Assembly (NCBI RefSeq): GCF_003611475.1
Contig: NZ_RAXT01000004.1
Location: 1 to 64,000 of the forward strand
Origin: Acinetobacter rongchengensis
Lineage (GTDB): Bacteria; Pseudomonadota; Gammaproteobacteria; Pseudomonadales; Moraxellaceae
Length of the DNA stretch: 64,000 bases
Direction of reading: 5' to 3'
In this document: piece by piece, positions 54,031 through 63,503 of the stretch
Layout of the letters: every line of letters starts with the position of its first letter
Numbering within the stretch: the stretch's first letter is position 1
Notes under the pieces: generated by a model
Told to the model about the DNA's origin: nothing
Seen by the model: only the letters and a program-made list of their open reading frames with translations
Databases searched by the model: none
Made by a program: the position numbers and the translations under genes

Positions 54031-54444
54031 ATTGAATGGACTTAATTTGCTCTGACTGAGCTATGGGCAGGTATATAGAAATTGAATGTACGCATTTTGT
54101 CTTTGTAACTTTTGTGATTGCTATATTGATATCTTTTGAATTTTTCAATCCCTCAAAGAACACAACCCGAGTTCTGCATCCTGCAAAACTCGGGCTTATG
54201 AGGTTGTGCTTTCGTGTCTTATTGTTATTTTATTTGGTGATCCATTCCAACATCAAATCCATGATGATTATTCCATCAGCTTTGTCTTCCTTAGTGGGAC
54301 TTTTCCTTTCCCATATCCGTTTGCCGATGAGTAAAGATTAAGCCTAAATGCATTGGGATACTATCCGCTTAGAGACTAAATCCATGTAAGCAATTTCTTA
54401 CAAATCTCAAACATTTTAAGCAATTTTTGTCAAACAATTCCTTT
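54031..54444. other. Intergenic region with a large inverted repeat
   Basis: 414 bases between the convergent acyltransferase and EEP-family genes. It contains the hairpin at 54161-54209. A 92-codon plus-strand ORF (54063-54341) covers the hairpin and has no ribosome site or family match; it is considered spurious. Confidence 0.5.
54161..54209. repeat. Compound inverted repeat (CACAACC...GGTTGTG)
   Basis: An inner stem CCCGAGTT (54166-54173) / AACTCGGG (54187-54194) with a TGCA/TGCA extension, enclosed by an outer pair CACAACC (54161-54167) / GGTTGTG (54203-54209), offset by a 7-base single-sided bulge. No T run. It may be a transcript end for the lipid A gene or a folded element. Confidence 0.55.
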
Positions 54445-55554
54445 TTACCGATAAGAATCAGTTATCTCATCTGTTACCTTTTTTTCTTCTTTTTCAGCTT
54501 TTTCAATGCCTTCCTGAATTGCTTGCTGTGCTTCTTCCTCATCTGCATCTGACTGTTCGAGTTCTTCTTGTAGCTGTTCAAAGACTCGCCCTGTTTGCAA
54601 TACCACATAAATCGGAAAGTGATCCGATCCAATATGAGGCAAACGTTCCATATGTACTAAGGCAAAATCTGTACTATGAAATAGATGATCCAAAGACCAC
54701 CTTAAAAACTTATAATCGGCATGAAAAGTATTAACATATCGGCGCCCAACGCGCGGATCGAGTAAGCCACTGATACGCTGAAATAACCGTGTTGTACGCG
54801 ACCATGCAACATCGTTTAAGTCACCCATCACAATACTGCTTTCATCTAAGTCTTTAATTTGATCTCCCACAATCAGCAATTCAGCATCACGTAATGTTGA
54901 ATCTTTCGCTTCAGTCGGACTGGGTGGTTTAGGATGCAAACAATACAGTTGCACTGGCTGTCCAGAGCGTAGAATCACACTGGTATGAATCGATGGTATT
55001 TCATCACTCAAAATAAATTTAACATCTGTATCAACCAGTTTTAATTTGCTGTAGAGGTGCATGCCATACAAATTATCGAGAGGAACAGGCACTCGATATG
55101 GATAATCTTTTTCAATTTTAGCAAGCTCATTTTGCCAAGTTTGATCTGTTTCTAAGGTAAGTACGATATCAGGTTGATGTTTTTCAATTTGCTCAATCAG
55201 TAAATGATATTGCTGATTAGGGGTTAATACATTGGAAACAATGACCGAAATTTGTTGATCACGATTCAATTGATGTTTTTTAACCTGCTTGACCTGTTTT
55301 TTCCATAAAAAGGTATAGGGTAAAACCATCTTTAGCTGAAAGGCTAAAGCAGCAATAAGCAAGAGTAAAATAATTTCACGAGTTAGGTTCCACGGCGCTT
55401 TCCAAAACAACAAAAACAATAAGGCAATCACACCTAATGCCAAAATCTGTAGTCTTGGAAAATCTGCACCCCGAAACCACCATTCATCTAGAGGAATCAG
55501 TGACCAAAAGCTCAGCCAAATCACAATCACTGCCAGTACTTCAATCCAAATCAT
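54445..55554 (-). CDS. Membrane-anchored EEP-family phosphatase/nuclease
   Basis: 369 residues. Two or three N-terminal membrane helices (about 3-22, 38-53, 60-80) are followed by an endonuclease/exonuclease/phosphatase domain (about 100-325) with VLTLETD (metal Glu), IVMGDLNDVAWS, WSLDHLF and the catalytic GSDHFPIYV. The C-terminal 45 residues are strongly acidic and Glu/Lys-rich, likely a coil. Periplasmic orientation of the catalytic domain is likely. Substrate may be DNA, RNA or phospholipid. Confidence 0.9.
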   Translation of the reverse strand: MIWIEVLAVIVIWLSFWSLIPLDEWWFRGADFPRLQILALGVIALLFLLFWKAPWNLTREIILLLLIAALAFQLKMVLPYTFLWKKQVKQVKKHQLNRDQQISVIVSNVLTPNQQYHLLIEQIEKHQPDIVLTLETDQTWQNELAKIEKDYPYRVPVPLDNLYGMHLYSKLKLVDTDVKFILSDEIPSIHTSVILRSGQPVQLYCLHPKPPSPTEAKDSTLRDAELLIVGDQIKDLDESSIVMGDLNDVAWSRTTRLFQRISGLLDPRVGRRYVNTFHADYKFLRWSLDHLFHSTDFALVHMERLPHIGSDHFPIYVVLQTGRVFEQLQEELEQSDADEEEAQQAIQEGIEKAEKEEKKVTDEITDSYR

Positions 55555-55739
55555 ATTTTGTCACTCTTATATTCTAAATTTTTTATTCATTCATAAATTA
55601 ATATCAATTTTGCATGTATCATAAACAAGATATATTGCACAATATAGTTGTGTTTTCATTGTGTATGCTATTGCAGTTACACACCCTTTTGATACACTCA
55701 AGCCCCCTTTTATTTTTTAACGCACCGAGGCAAAGTGAC

Positions 55740-56858
55740 ATGAAAGTAGGTCTGGTCGGTTGGCGCGGGATGGTTGGTTCCGTCCTTATGCAACGTATGG
55801 TTGAAGAGAATGATTTTGCTCATTTCGAGCCATTCTATTTCTCTACCAGTAATGCAGGTGGTGAAGCCCCTGCTTTTGGTGGTAAAACTGCTCCAGCACT
55901 TATGGAAGCGACGGACATTACCAGTCTGAAGCAAATGGATGTCATTATTACCTGCCAAGGCGGAGATTATACCTCTGAAGTTTTCCCGAAGCTAAAAGCT
56001 GAAGGTTGGAATGGCTACTGGATTGATGCTGCTTCTACATTACGTATGGATGATGAAGCAATTATCGTGCTTGACCCAGTTAACCTGAATGTCATCAAAG
56101 ATGGTTTAGTCAATGGTACCAAAACATTCGTTGGCGGTAACTGTACAGTTTCGTTAATGCTGATGAGCATGGGTTCTTTATTCCAACAAAACTTGGTGGA
56201 ATGGATGACGGCGATGACTTACCAAGCAGCGTCTGGTGCTGGTGCGCAGAACATGCGTGAGCTCATCACAGGTATGGGTTATCTTTACAACAATACCAAA
56301 GATCTTTTGGACGATCCTCGTTCAGCTATTTTAGATATTGATAGTAAAATTGCTGAATTACAACGTGGTGAAGGCTTCCCTGCTGCAAACTTTGGCGTAC
56401 CTTTAGCGGGCTCGTTGATTCCTTATATCGACAAGCAACTTGAAAATGGTCAATCTAAGGAAGAATGGAAAGGTCAAGTTGAAACCAACAAGATCTTAGG
56501 CAATTCTCAAATCGTTCCTATTGATGGTCATTGTGTACGAATTGGCGCAATGCGTTGCCATTCTCAAGCATTAACATTGAAATTGAAGAAAGATGTACCG
56601 CTTGATGAAATTGAAGATATGATTCGTCAGTCTAATCCATGGGCAAAAGTTGTTCCAAATACGCGTGAAGCATCTATGACTGATCTAACGCCTGTGGCAG
56701 TAACAGGTACTTTATCTGTACCGGTCGGTCGTTTACGTAAACTCAATATGGGCAAAGAGTATCTAGGCGCATTCACAGTGGGTGACCAATTACTTTGGGG
56801 CGCTGCTGAGCCTTTACGCCGCATGTTACGTATTTTAATTGACTACAAAAATAGTTAA
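55740..56858 (+). CDS. asd: Aspartate-semialdehyde dehydrogenase
   Basis: 372 residues from ATG 55740 (GAGG at 55727-55730; the frame is open 126 bases further upstream without support). NADP motif GWRGMVGS (about 7-14), catalytic Cys in [10 protein letters not shown] (about 133-142) and the substrate region [14 protein letters not shown]. It makes aspartate semialdehyde, the branch point to lysine/diaminopimelate, threonine and methionine. The gene leads the asd-fimV-truA block and is followed by a strong terminator. Confidence 0.97.
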   Translation: MKVGLVGWRGMVGSVLMQRMVEENDFAHFEPFYFSTSNAGGEAPAFGGKTAPALMEATDITSLKQMDVIITCQGGDYTSEVFPKLKAEGWNGYWIDAASTLRMDDEAIIVLDPVNLNVIKDGLVNGTKTFVGGNCTVSLMLMSMGSLFQQNLVEWMTAMTYQAASGAGAQNMRELITGMGYLYNNTKDLLDDPRSAILDIDSKIAELQRGEGFPAANFGVPLAGSLIPYIDKQLENGQSKEEWKGQVETNKILGNSQIVPIDGHCVRIGAMRCHSQALTLKLKKDVPLDEIEDMIRQSNPWAKVVPNTREASMTDLTPVAVTGTLSVPVGRLRKLNMGKEYLGAFTVGDQLLWGAAEPLRRMLRILIDYKNS

Positions 56859-56882
56859 AATCGTAAAAAAGCTCGACATTAA

Positions 56883-56914
56883 AAAAAAGCCGATCTATCT
56901 TGATCGGCTTTTTT
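56883..56914 (+). terminator. Rho-independent terminator after asd
   Basis: Thirteen-base-pair stem (56883-56895 and 56902-56914), 6-base loop, A run left and T run right. Confidence 0.94.
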
Positions 56915-57020
56915 ATGTAACTATATTTATGTAACCATAATGTTAAAGTTTTACATTTAGAATACAGCTAGGTATTGTATAATTTTAGTGGCTTGTACTT
57001 CGTCAGAGCAATGGATAGAG

Positions 57021-58574
57021 ATGACTAGATATAACAAATTAAAAATTGCCATTTTAACCATCATGACTTCGCAATCAATCAGTGCGATAACCATCAATCC
57101 TATTCAAATTCAATCAGGATCTGGGGATTTGCTCTATGCAGAAATGAAGTTTAGTAATGCAAATCCAAATGAAAAAATCGAAGTTGGCTTAGCAGAAGCT
57201 GAAGATATGATGAGTGTAGGATTCGCAAATCAACCACCTGGGCACTTAAATTTTTATACTCGACGCTCTAATGATGGTACTGGGGTCATTGTGATTACCT
57301 CTTCTCGTCCTATGGTTGATCCTGAACTCAATATTTTATTAAAAGTAAAAGAAGGTAGTGCAACTCATCTTCAACAAATTAAAACAGCTTTAACACGTGG
57401 TCGCCCCAATCCTGCAACAGCTAAAATCACTGCCACAAATAATGAAAAATTGCTAAAGCCTCAAGTGATTGTCAGTGAGAAAGATATCGCACTCAATTTG
57501 CCTAGCAGCACCTCGTATCAAGCAAACACGCCTACACCGACTCCAAGTACAGCAAAATCAGTTGCTTCTATAAATTTTCAACGACCACTTGTGATTAGTG
57601 TTAGTGCCCCCCCCATATTACAAAGTACACCAAAAACTGCACCTCAAGTGATCGTCTCTAATCATATTCCAGCCACTACTCAACAAGCTGTTGTCGCTCC
57701 AGCGCCAACTATTCAAAACGTACAAAAAACAACAACTCCTATAGAAGTTGCAGCAGTAAAAGCGAAGTCTGAACCAACGAAGACAGAAAACACCCAACCT
57801 AAGCCAGAAGTAGCGAAGGCAGAAGCTGAAAAACCTAAAGCTGAAACCGCAAAAGCAGAAGCCACAAAATCCAAGCCTGAAGCGACCAAGATAGAAACTG
57901 CGAAAGCCAAACCAGAAGCTAAGACAGATACAACAAAATCAAAACCTGAAACTGCAAAAAATGAAACGGCTAAGGCTGCTACAAAAACAGCTCCGCCCGT
58001 AAAGCCACATACCAAAAAAACAAACAACGGCAATGACCCAGAGCATGTTGTACAAGCCAATGAATCACTGTGGACCATTGCTTCAAGAATTGCAGCTGAA
58101 ACCCAACAAAGTATTCCTGAAGTCATGAAGCAAATTAAAGAAAATAATGCCAATGCGTTTATTCAAGGTGATATTAATCGTATTCGTCGTGGTGCTGCGC
58201 TAAATTTAGCAGCAAGTTATAAACAAACACCTCAAGTCAAATACAAAACACCTACAGCACCAATCACCACAAGAAAACAGTCAGGATCTGCAAAGTATCG
58301 TTTAGATCAAGCTGAAATGAGTTTAATTGCGGACAATGAACAAAATTCGCCACAAGGTTCTGCCAAGAAAAATACTCAGGTGAATCAAACAAATACTGAA
58401 TTATCTACAAAAGTTATGACATCCCGTGAAAAAACGGTTAAATTACAGAGGAACGTCACTCAACTTGCATCGGCTTTACAAGAAAAGAACCGACGAATTC
58501 AACTATTAAATGCTCGGCTTGCTCAGTTGCAACAACAATTGCAGCAACAAAATGCAAAACAGCCAAAAAGTTAG
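57021..58574 (+). CDS. fimV: FimV N-terminal periplasmic half (LysM protein)
   Basis: 517 residues from ATG 57021 (a GTG at 56988 is less likely). A signal peptide ends near ISA (~21). The first ~140 residues (INPIQIQSGSGDLLYAEMKFS...) match the FimV N-terminal domain. A Lys/Ala/Glu/Pro repeat region spans about 246-333. A LysM domain (EHVVQANESLWTIASRIA, about 341-395) binds peptidoglycan, and a coiled coil closes the protein (about 460-510, Gln-rich). There is no transmembrane helix: in Pseudomonas FimV that helix follows here within one protein, but in this genome it begins the next gene. FimV organises type IV pilus assembly and twitching at the pole. Confidence 0.88.
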   Translation: MTRYNKLKIAILTIMTSQSISAITINPIQIQSGSGDLLYAEMKFSNANPNEKIEVGLAEAEDMMSVGFANQPPGHLNFYTRRSNDGTGVIVITSSRPMVDPELNILLKVKEGSATHLQQIKTALTRGRPNPATAKITATNNEKLLKPQVIVSEKDIALNLPSSTSYQANTPTPTPSTAKSVASINFQRPLVISVSAPPILQSTPKTAPQVIVSNHIPATTQQAVVAPAPTIQNVQKTTTPIEVAAVKAKSEPTKTENTQPKPEVAKAEAEKPKAETAKAEATKSKPEATKIETAKAKPEAKTDTTKSKPETAKNETAKAATKTAPPVKPHTKKTNNGNDPEHVVQANESLWTIASRIAAETQQSIPEVMKQIKENNANAFIQGDINRIRRGAALNLAASYKQTPQVKYKTPTAPITTRKQSGSAKYRLDQAEMSLIADNEQNSPQGSAKKNTQVNQTNTELSTKVMTSREKTVKLQRNVTQLASALQEKNRRIQLLNARLAQLQQQLQQQNAKQPKS

Positions 58575-58622
58575 AATATATTTAGGAAATTGTTTCATTG
58601 TACTCAATGAAGGGGAAATAAA

Positions 58623-59927
58623 ATGTTGTTGTATGTGATTCCATTTATTTTACTATTGGTTGTTGCTATCGTTTTGAAAAAACGTGAAGATGCCAATAAA
58701 GAAAATACTGGTTCTAATGCCAGCACGAAAAAGAATAATAAAAAGACTGCGAAAAAAAATGTAGCACGTACTGCACGTAGTACCACTTCTCAACGACAAA
58801 CTGCTGTTGTTAAAGAAGAAGCTGTTATTACGCAAGTCGCAAAACCGTTAAATCCCGAATTAAAAGCAAATATTGAGAAATTGATTACTGAGAAAAATTA
58901 TTTCTCTGCTGAAGCAAAAATCAATCAAGCTTTAAACCAAGACAATTCACAGCACGATCTTTATTTGTATTTAATAGATATACATTTAGCTCAAAAGGAT
59001 GAGTTTGCGGTCAATCAATTGGTTAATCATATCCGTTCATTGGGCTTAGATGAGATTGTTACTCAAGCTGAGGCAAAACAAAAAGCAGCTCAAGCAGACA
59101 GCCCGATTGAATCCATTGCATTTGAACCTAGCCTCTCTGATACACCTGAAACGAAGACCAATCATGCTGCATTTGATGCTTTAATTGATCATTCAGCCCC
59201 TTCTGACCAAGCAAGTCAGGCAAATGAACAGCAAACTTTAAACGATGCACTTGAGTTTAATACTTCAATTAATCGTGAAAAACAAAATGATTCGTTACAA
59301 GAACAAGTTCAACCATTAGAATTTAATCTTGACTCAATCACCCAAAAAGATACAACTCCTACTGCTGATTTTTCATTTGAAGCTCCCGCTCCAGTTGAAG
59401 AAAAGAAAGTAGAAAATATTGCACCTTTAGAGTTTAGTTTTACACAAACTGAAACGACGCCTGTAGTTAAAGATAAACCTGCTGAAGAAATTAGCACCGA
59501 ATTTAAACTTGACTTTGCAGAACCTTCAATTACACCGACAGTTGAAGAAGACACACCAGCGACACCGTCGCATGAATTAGAATTTAAATTCACTCCAAAC
59601 GAAGAGGTTGAAACACAACCCACGTTTAGTTTTGATTTAGATCAAAAAACAGAACAAGTCGAAGTAACATCTCCTACGTTAAACTTTGAAACTGCACCTG
59701 CTACAACTGAAATAACTGCAACTGTAGATTCAAATGATCCTTTAATTCAATCTTTCCCTGAGTTAGCTCAAGCAGATGAAATTCAACTAGATTTAGATCT
59801 TGCTCGACAATATATTGACTTGGGTGCATATGCATCAGCACGTGAACTTCTCTCACAAAATGAATCACAATATACAGCTGAACAACGTCAATTATCCCAA
59901 ACTCTACTCAATCGAATAGCTTCTTAA
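58623..59927 (+). CDS. fimV: FimV C-terminal half (membrane helix plus TPR domain)
   Basis: 434 residues starting with a transmembrane helix (LLYVIPFILLLVVAIVL, about 2-18) and a Lys-rich stop-transfer. A TPR-like unit (LITEKNYFSAEAKINQAL, about 84-101) follows, then a long acidic low-complexity region (about 160-370), and finally QLDLDLARQYIDLGAYASARELL (about 390-412), the conserved FimV C-terminal motif. AAGGGGAAA gives it its own ribosome site, 48 bases after the upstream half, so the split is not an assembly frameshift in the visible sequence. Together the two genes rebuild the full FimV domain order. Confidence 0.85.
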   Translation: MLLYVIPFILLLVVAIVLKKREDANKENTGSNASTKKNNKKTAKKNVARTARSTTSQRQTAVVKEEAVITQVAKPLNPELKANIEKLITEKNYFSAEAKINQALNQDNSQHDLYLYLIDIHLAQKDEFAVNQLVNHIRSLGLDEIVTQAEAKQKAAQADSPIESIAFEPSLSDTPETKTNHAAFDALIDHSAPSDQASQANEQQTLNDALEFNTSINREKQNDSLQEQVQPLEFNLDSITQKDTTPTADFSFEAPAPVEEKKVENIAPLEFSFTQTETTPVVKDKPAEEISTEFKLDFAEPSITPTVEEDTPATPSHELEFKFTPNEEVETQPTFSFDLDQKTEQVEVTSPTLNFETAPATTEITATVDSNDPLIQSFPELAQADEIQLDLDLARQYIDLGAYASARELLSQNESQYTAEQRQLSQTLLNRIAS

Positions 59928-59945
59928 TGCTATTCGATTTAAGAT

Positions 59946-59972
59946 AAAGCAGTCATTCATGGCTGCTTTTTT
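59946..59972 (+). terminator. Terminator between fimV and asparaginase genes
   Basis: AAAGCAG / CTGCTTT stem with 10-base loop and following T run. The asparaginase ATG (59976) begins four bases after the T run, leaving no room for a ribosome site. Confidence 0.82.
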
Positions 59973-59975
59973 ATT

Positions 59976-60950
59976 ATGAACAAGAAAATTGCTTTAATTT
60001 ATATGGGTGGTACTTTTGGTTGTGTAGGTGAACCTTTGGCACCAATGCCTGAGACAGAATTTCTACCACGACTACAACTTGTACTTCCAGCACATCTTAA
60101 AATTGAATGTTTTAAAGCACCGAATATTAAAGACAGTAGCGCTTGCACTGCCTCAGATTGGTTAGCACTCATTCAACAAATACAAAGCCTCCAACTACAA
60201 AATTTTCAACATTTTGTTATTATTCATGGTACCGATACACTCAGTTATGCAGCAGCAACCCTTTCTCGGTTCCTTGCTGAATCTTGTCATGTGGTCATTA
60301 CAGGAAGTCAGTACCCTCTGCTGAATATTTCAGGTGAAAATACGCGTGAATTCACAGATGCGATTGATAATTTAAATACAGCACTCGATGCAGTACTCAA
60401 GCTCCCTGTTGGTGTCTATCTCAGCTTTTTTCATCAAGTCATTCATGCTCGGACTGCATTAAAAACCCATAGCACTGCACTCGATGCATTTAGAGGGCAA
60501 ATTGCAGATCAAGAGATTCCTATTGATCCTCAGGTCATCAATGTACAACTTTCACATCTTGAAAAAGCAAAAACACTCAATATTATCAATTGGATGATGC
60601 TACCTATTGAACAAGAACAATTGGCACATAACTTAGGTTTAATACTAAGCAAACCTCCACATTTTTTAATTATTCAGGCCTATGGCGTTGGTAATCTTGC
60701 GGTAAATGATCATATTGTCGAAAAAATTAAAGCACTACAGCTTAAAGGTTGCCAAGTAATCCTCTCCACACAAGTCCCATTAGGCGGGATGGATCAACGC
60801 TATGCAGTAAGTCAATGGATCAAAGATGCAAAGATTTTAGTCAGCGATGCGCTCAGTCAGGCAGATCTTTATGCCAAAATTCTGAAAATTTATTTACAAT
60901 ACCCCACTTCGGAACAATGGTACGACCATTGGTATGATCTTCCTGAATAG
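59976..60950 (+). CDS. Asparaginase family protein
   Basis: 324 residues, cytosolic (no signal peptide). The asparaginase fold is shown by IALIYMGGTFGC (first catalytic Thr region, about 5-16), VIIHGTDTLSYAA (second Thr/Asp motif, about 81-93) and VITGSQYPLL. It hydrolyses L-asparagine to aspartate and ammonia. The start lies directly after a terminator, with no Shine-Dalgarno sequence. It is an insertion relative to the asd-fimV-truA order of Pseudomonas. The next gene starts eight bases after its stop. Confidence 0.9.
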   Translation: MNKKIALIYMGGTFGCVGEPLAPMPETEFLPRLQLVLPAHLKIECFKAPNIKDSSACTASDWLALIQQIQSLQLQNFQHFVIIHGTDTLSYAAATLSRFLAESCHVVITGSQYPLLNISGENTREFTDAIDNLNTALDAVLKLPVGVYLSFFHQVIHARTALKTHSTALDAFRGQIADQEIPIDPQVINVQLSHLEKAKTLNIINWMMLPIEQEQLAHNLGLILSKPPHFLIIQAYGVGNLAVNDHIVEKIKALQLKGCQVILSTQVPLGGMDQRYAVSQWIKDAKILVSDALSQADLYAKILKIYLQYPTSEQWYDHWYDLPE

Positions 60951-60958
60951 AGGTTTTT

Positions 60959-61756
60959 ATGCAACGCTTTGCAATTGGTATTGAGTTTTGTGGCATTCGT
61001 TATAAGGGTTGGCAAACTCAACAAGCAGGTGTGCGAAGTATTCAGGAAACGATGGAAAAAGTTCTGAGTAAAATTGCTGACGAACCCATTATTTTACACG
61101 GTGCTGGTCGTACCGATGCAGGAGTACATGCGACCAACATGGTAGCGCATTTTGATACCAATGCAATCCGTCCAATACGGGGCTGGTTAATGGGCTCAAA
61201 TAGCCAATTACCGAAAGACATTTCGATCCAGTGGATTAAGGAAATGGATCACGATTTCCATGCTCGCTTTAAAGCGCAAGCACGACGCTATCGTTACGTG
61301 GTCTATCAATCTGCAAATCGTCCTGCTTTACTCCATAAACAAGTGACACATGCGTTTTATCCGCTCAATGTCGATAAGATGATTGAAGCTGCCACAAAAT
61401 TTGAAGGTACACATAATTTTGAAAGCTTCCGTGCCGCAGCGTGCCAATCGAATCAACCTGTGCGCCATGTTAAACACTGCCGTTTAATCCGACATGGCAA
61501 TTATTTGGTTTTAGATATTCAAGCTGATGGTTTCTTGCACCATATGGTGCGTAACATCATGGGCTGTTTATTGGAAATCGGGCAAGGGATGTATGAAGTT
61601 GATCATATCGATCAAATTTTTGCTGCTGAAGACCGTAAGGCTGCTGGAATCACTGCACCACCAGATGGTTTATATTTCATCCATGCAGATTATCCTGAAC
61701 AATTCGAATTACCTCAAATGCCTTTAGGCCCGCATTGGCTGAATATGCCTGAGTAG
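60959..61756 (+). CDS. truA: tRNA pseudouridine(38-40) synthase TruA
   Basis: 265 residues. It makes pseudouridine at positions 38-40 of the tRNA anticodon stem. The catalytic Asp is in GAGRTDAGVHA (about 49-59); GFLHHMVRNIMG (about 190-201) is the second family motif. Normal length. It follows the asparaginase gene by 8 bases with AGAGG before its start, so the two are likely co-transcribed. Confidence 0.97.
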   Translation: MQRFAIGIEFCGIRYKGWQTQQAGVRSIQETMEKVLSKIADEPIILHGAGRTDAGVHATNMVAHFDTNAIRPIRGWLMGSNSQLPKDISIQWIKEMDHDFHARFKAQARRYRYVVYQSANRPALLHKQVTHAFYPLNVDKMIEAATKFEGTHNFESFRAAACQSNQPVRHVKHCRLIRHGNYLVLDIQADGFLHHMVRNIMGCLLEIGQGMYEVDHIDQIFAAEDRKAAGITAPPDGLYFIHADYPEQFELPQMPLGPHWLNMPE

Positions 61757-62004
61757 TATATTTGCACCGCCTAACCCTTCCATTTCAAAAAGTGGAATTT
61801 CCCCCTTTTACATAGGCAGGTTAGGGAGTAATGTTAGTTAGTTAAGCATTTTTTAAATACTTCCTTGCGGAGCATGCTCCTCACCTTTGATGAAGGAGGA
61901 ATGAACAGCATTGCTACGCAAGAGAATCTAAAATTATTTTAAATCTTTAATAATTCCTCTCTTTTTCCTTGCGCCATAAATGGTTCAAGGTTAGGGAAGA
62001 TTTA
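61757..62004. repeat. Cluster of degenerate inverted repeats
   Basis: 248 bases between convergent truA and an AraC gene. CCTAACC (61770-61776) is repeated inverted as GGTTAGG at 61819-61825 and again at 61989-61995. GGAGCATGCTCC (61869-61880) is a perfect palindrome, CCTTTGATGAAGG (61884-61896) and CTTGCG/CGCAAG (61864, 61917) are further pairs. It looks like a decayed intergenic repeat element, not coding. Confidence 0.55.
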
Positions 62005-63015
62005 TCAACGTTGTTTACGCTTTCTATACTCCACTGGTGTTTCATTGGTCCAGCGCTTAAACGCTCGATAAAACGTACTTGGCTCAGAAAAACCCGTTAA
62101 ATAAACTATACGCTCTACACTTTCATTGGTATTGGCCAACAATTTTTTAGCTAAACGGCAACGATAGTCAGAAAGAATTTGCTGAAAGCTGGTATTTGCC
62201 TCAGAAAGCTGAGTACGTAAACGACGTGGGGTAATGTTCAGTTGTGCTGCAACCGTTTCCAGTGTGGTTTCACCACTTTCTAAAGTTGAACCTATCGCAC
62301 GGCGAACTTCTCCAACAAGATCATAACGTGCCAGCTCTTGGAGTTTTTCTAGCGCCAATTGCTCATGTAACTGTAAAAGCTCAGGTTCGGCTTGCCATAA
62401 TGGATAATCTAAAATAGCAGGATCAAAATACAAACGTGTTTCTTTCTGCCCCAAACTTACTGGGCATTCATAAACACGAAAATATTCTGCATCAGAAGCG
62501 CCTTGGCTGAAATTGAAATCGATATAAATCGGTTCAAAACGCCCTTCGGTAATAAATTTAAAAAATCGTAAAATCCCTGAAAGTGCACATTCAGAGAAAT
62601 GACGATTGACGATATTATCTCCCCAAGGCTGCTCACCATTGGTTAAATAACAACGCCCATTATCATCAACCACTAAGCTAGCATGAAATGCATCGCTGAT
62701 TAAACGTTGATAAGCCAAAGCACGCTTGAGCCCTTCTCCAAAGTTTTCACTCGAAATAAACAGGTGTTCAATCACTTGCCCTCGATATAAAGGTAAGTGT
62801 TCTCCAAGATGTAATCCAATATCAAGATCACGGCTAACTTCTTCAGCCGCAGTCCAAAAAGCATATTGTGCGTTTAGCGGAGTACGTGCATTTTGATCCA
62901 CTTGATTTAATGTCACACCCGCTTTGGATAATATTTCTTCTGTCGGCAATCCTGCACGACGGATCGCTTGATAGCCTAATCGTAAAACAACCGAAGCATC
63001 AGTTAGCTGACTCAC
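62005..63015 (-). CDS. AraC family transcriptional regulator
   Basis: 336 residues. The N-terminal domain (about 20-205) is of the arabinose-binding/OruR type (LGYQAIRRAGLP, FWTAAEEVSRDLDIGLHLGE). The C-terminal AraC double helix-turn-helix spans about 235-335 (LETVAAQLNITPRRLRTQL and VYLTGFSEPSTFYRAFKRW). Such regulators respond to small molecules (ornithine, fatty acids, aromatic compounds). The target genes are not adjacent: both neighbours are housekeeping genes. The ligand cannot be told. Confidence 0.93.
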   Translation of the reverse strand: MSQLTDASVVLRLGYQAIRRAGLPTEEILSKAGVTLNQVDQNARTPLNAQYAFWTAAEEVSRDLDIGLHLGEHLPLYRGQVIEHLFISSENFGEGLKRALAYQRLISDAFHASLVVDDNGRCYLTNGEQPWGDNIVNRHFSECALSGILRFFKFITEGRFEPIYIDFNFSQGASDAEYFRVYECPVSLGQKETRLYFDPAILDYPLWQAEPELLQLHEQLALEKLQELARYDLVGEVRRAIGSTLESGETTLETVAAQLNITPRRLRTQLSEANTSFQQILSDYRCRLAKKLLANTNESVERIVYLTGFSEPSTFYRAFKRWTNETPVEYRKRKQR

Positions 63016-63243
63016 GCAGTGCCCTTCCTTGTATGTTATTCATTTATACTTAAATCATTAGATTTAGATTACCGTCGATTGGCTAAACTGACAATATTTA
63101 TCCGCTTTTTTTTGTAGAAATTGTTTAACAATATGTTCGCCTATTTTCAAGTCATCTGCCACCTTGTACAGTCGAATAATCTTGTCTTTCTATAAAAAAT
63201 TGCCTATAATTTGCGCCTTTCCAATTTGATCATCAGGTAGGCT

Positions 63244-63465
63244 ATGGCCAATAAAGAGGAACTTATCGAGTTCGAAGGCGTTGTCACCGAAACGCTTCCT
63301 AATACTATGTTCCGTGTACGTCTAGAAAACGGTCACGAAGTGATTGCGCACATTTCGGGTAAAATGCGTAAACACTATATTCGTATTTTAACTGGCGACA
63401 GTGTTAAAGTCGAAATGACACCATATGACTTAACTAAAGGTCGTATTACTTATCGTGCACGCTAA
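63244..63465 (+). CDS. infA: Translation initiation factor IF-1
   Basis: 73 residues, almost the full family consensus: [36 protein letters not shown] and [10 protein letters not shown]. It binds the ribosomal A site during initiation. Length normal. Single gene with terminator. Confidence 0.98.
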   Translation: MANKEELIEFEGVVTETLPNTMFRVRLENGHEVIAHISGKMRKHYIRILTGDSVKVEMTPYDLTKGRITYRAR

Positions 63466-63479
63466 GTTTTAGCGGAAGC

Positions 63480-63503
63480 AAAAGCCACTTTGAGGTGGCT
63501 TTT
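63480..63503 (+). terminator. Rho-independent terminator after infA
   Basis: AAAAGCCAC / GTGGCTTTT stem with a 6-base loop and a T run, 15 bases after the infA stop. Confidence 0.92.

Noticed and set aside
54161..54209. Integron attC or XerC/D dif site
   Set aside because: The outer arms do not fit the attC core-site consensus, and no dif-like 28-base site is present.
54063..54341. 92-codon plus-strand ORF after the lipid A acyltransferase gene
   Set aside because: It spans a hairpin, lacks a ribosome site and has no family-like pattern.
57713..58153. 146-codon minus-strand ORF opposite fimV
   Set aside because: It is the antisense of the Lys-Ala-Glu-Pro repeats; hydrophobic composition arises from reading these codons backward.
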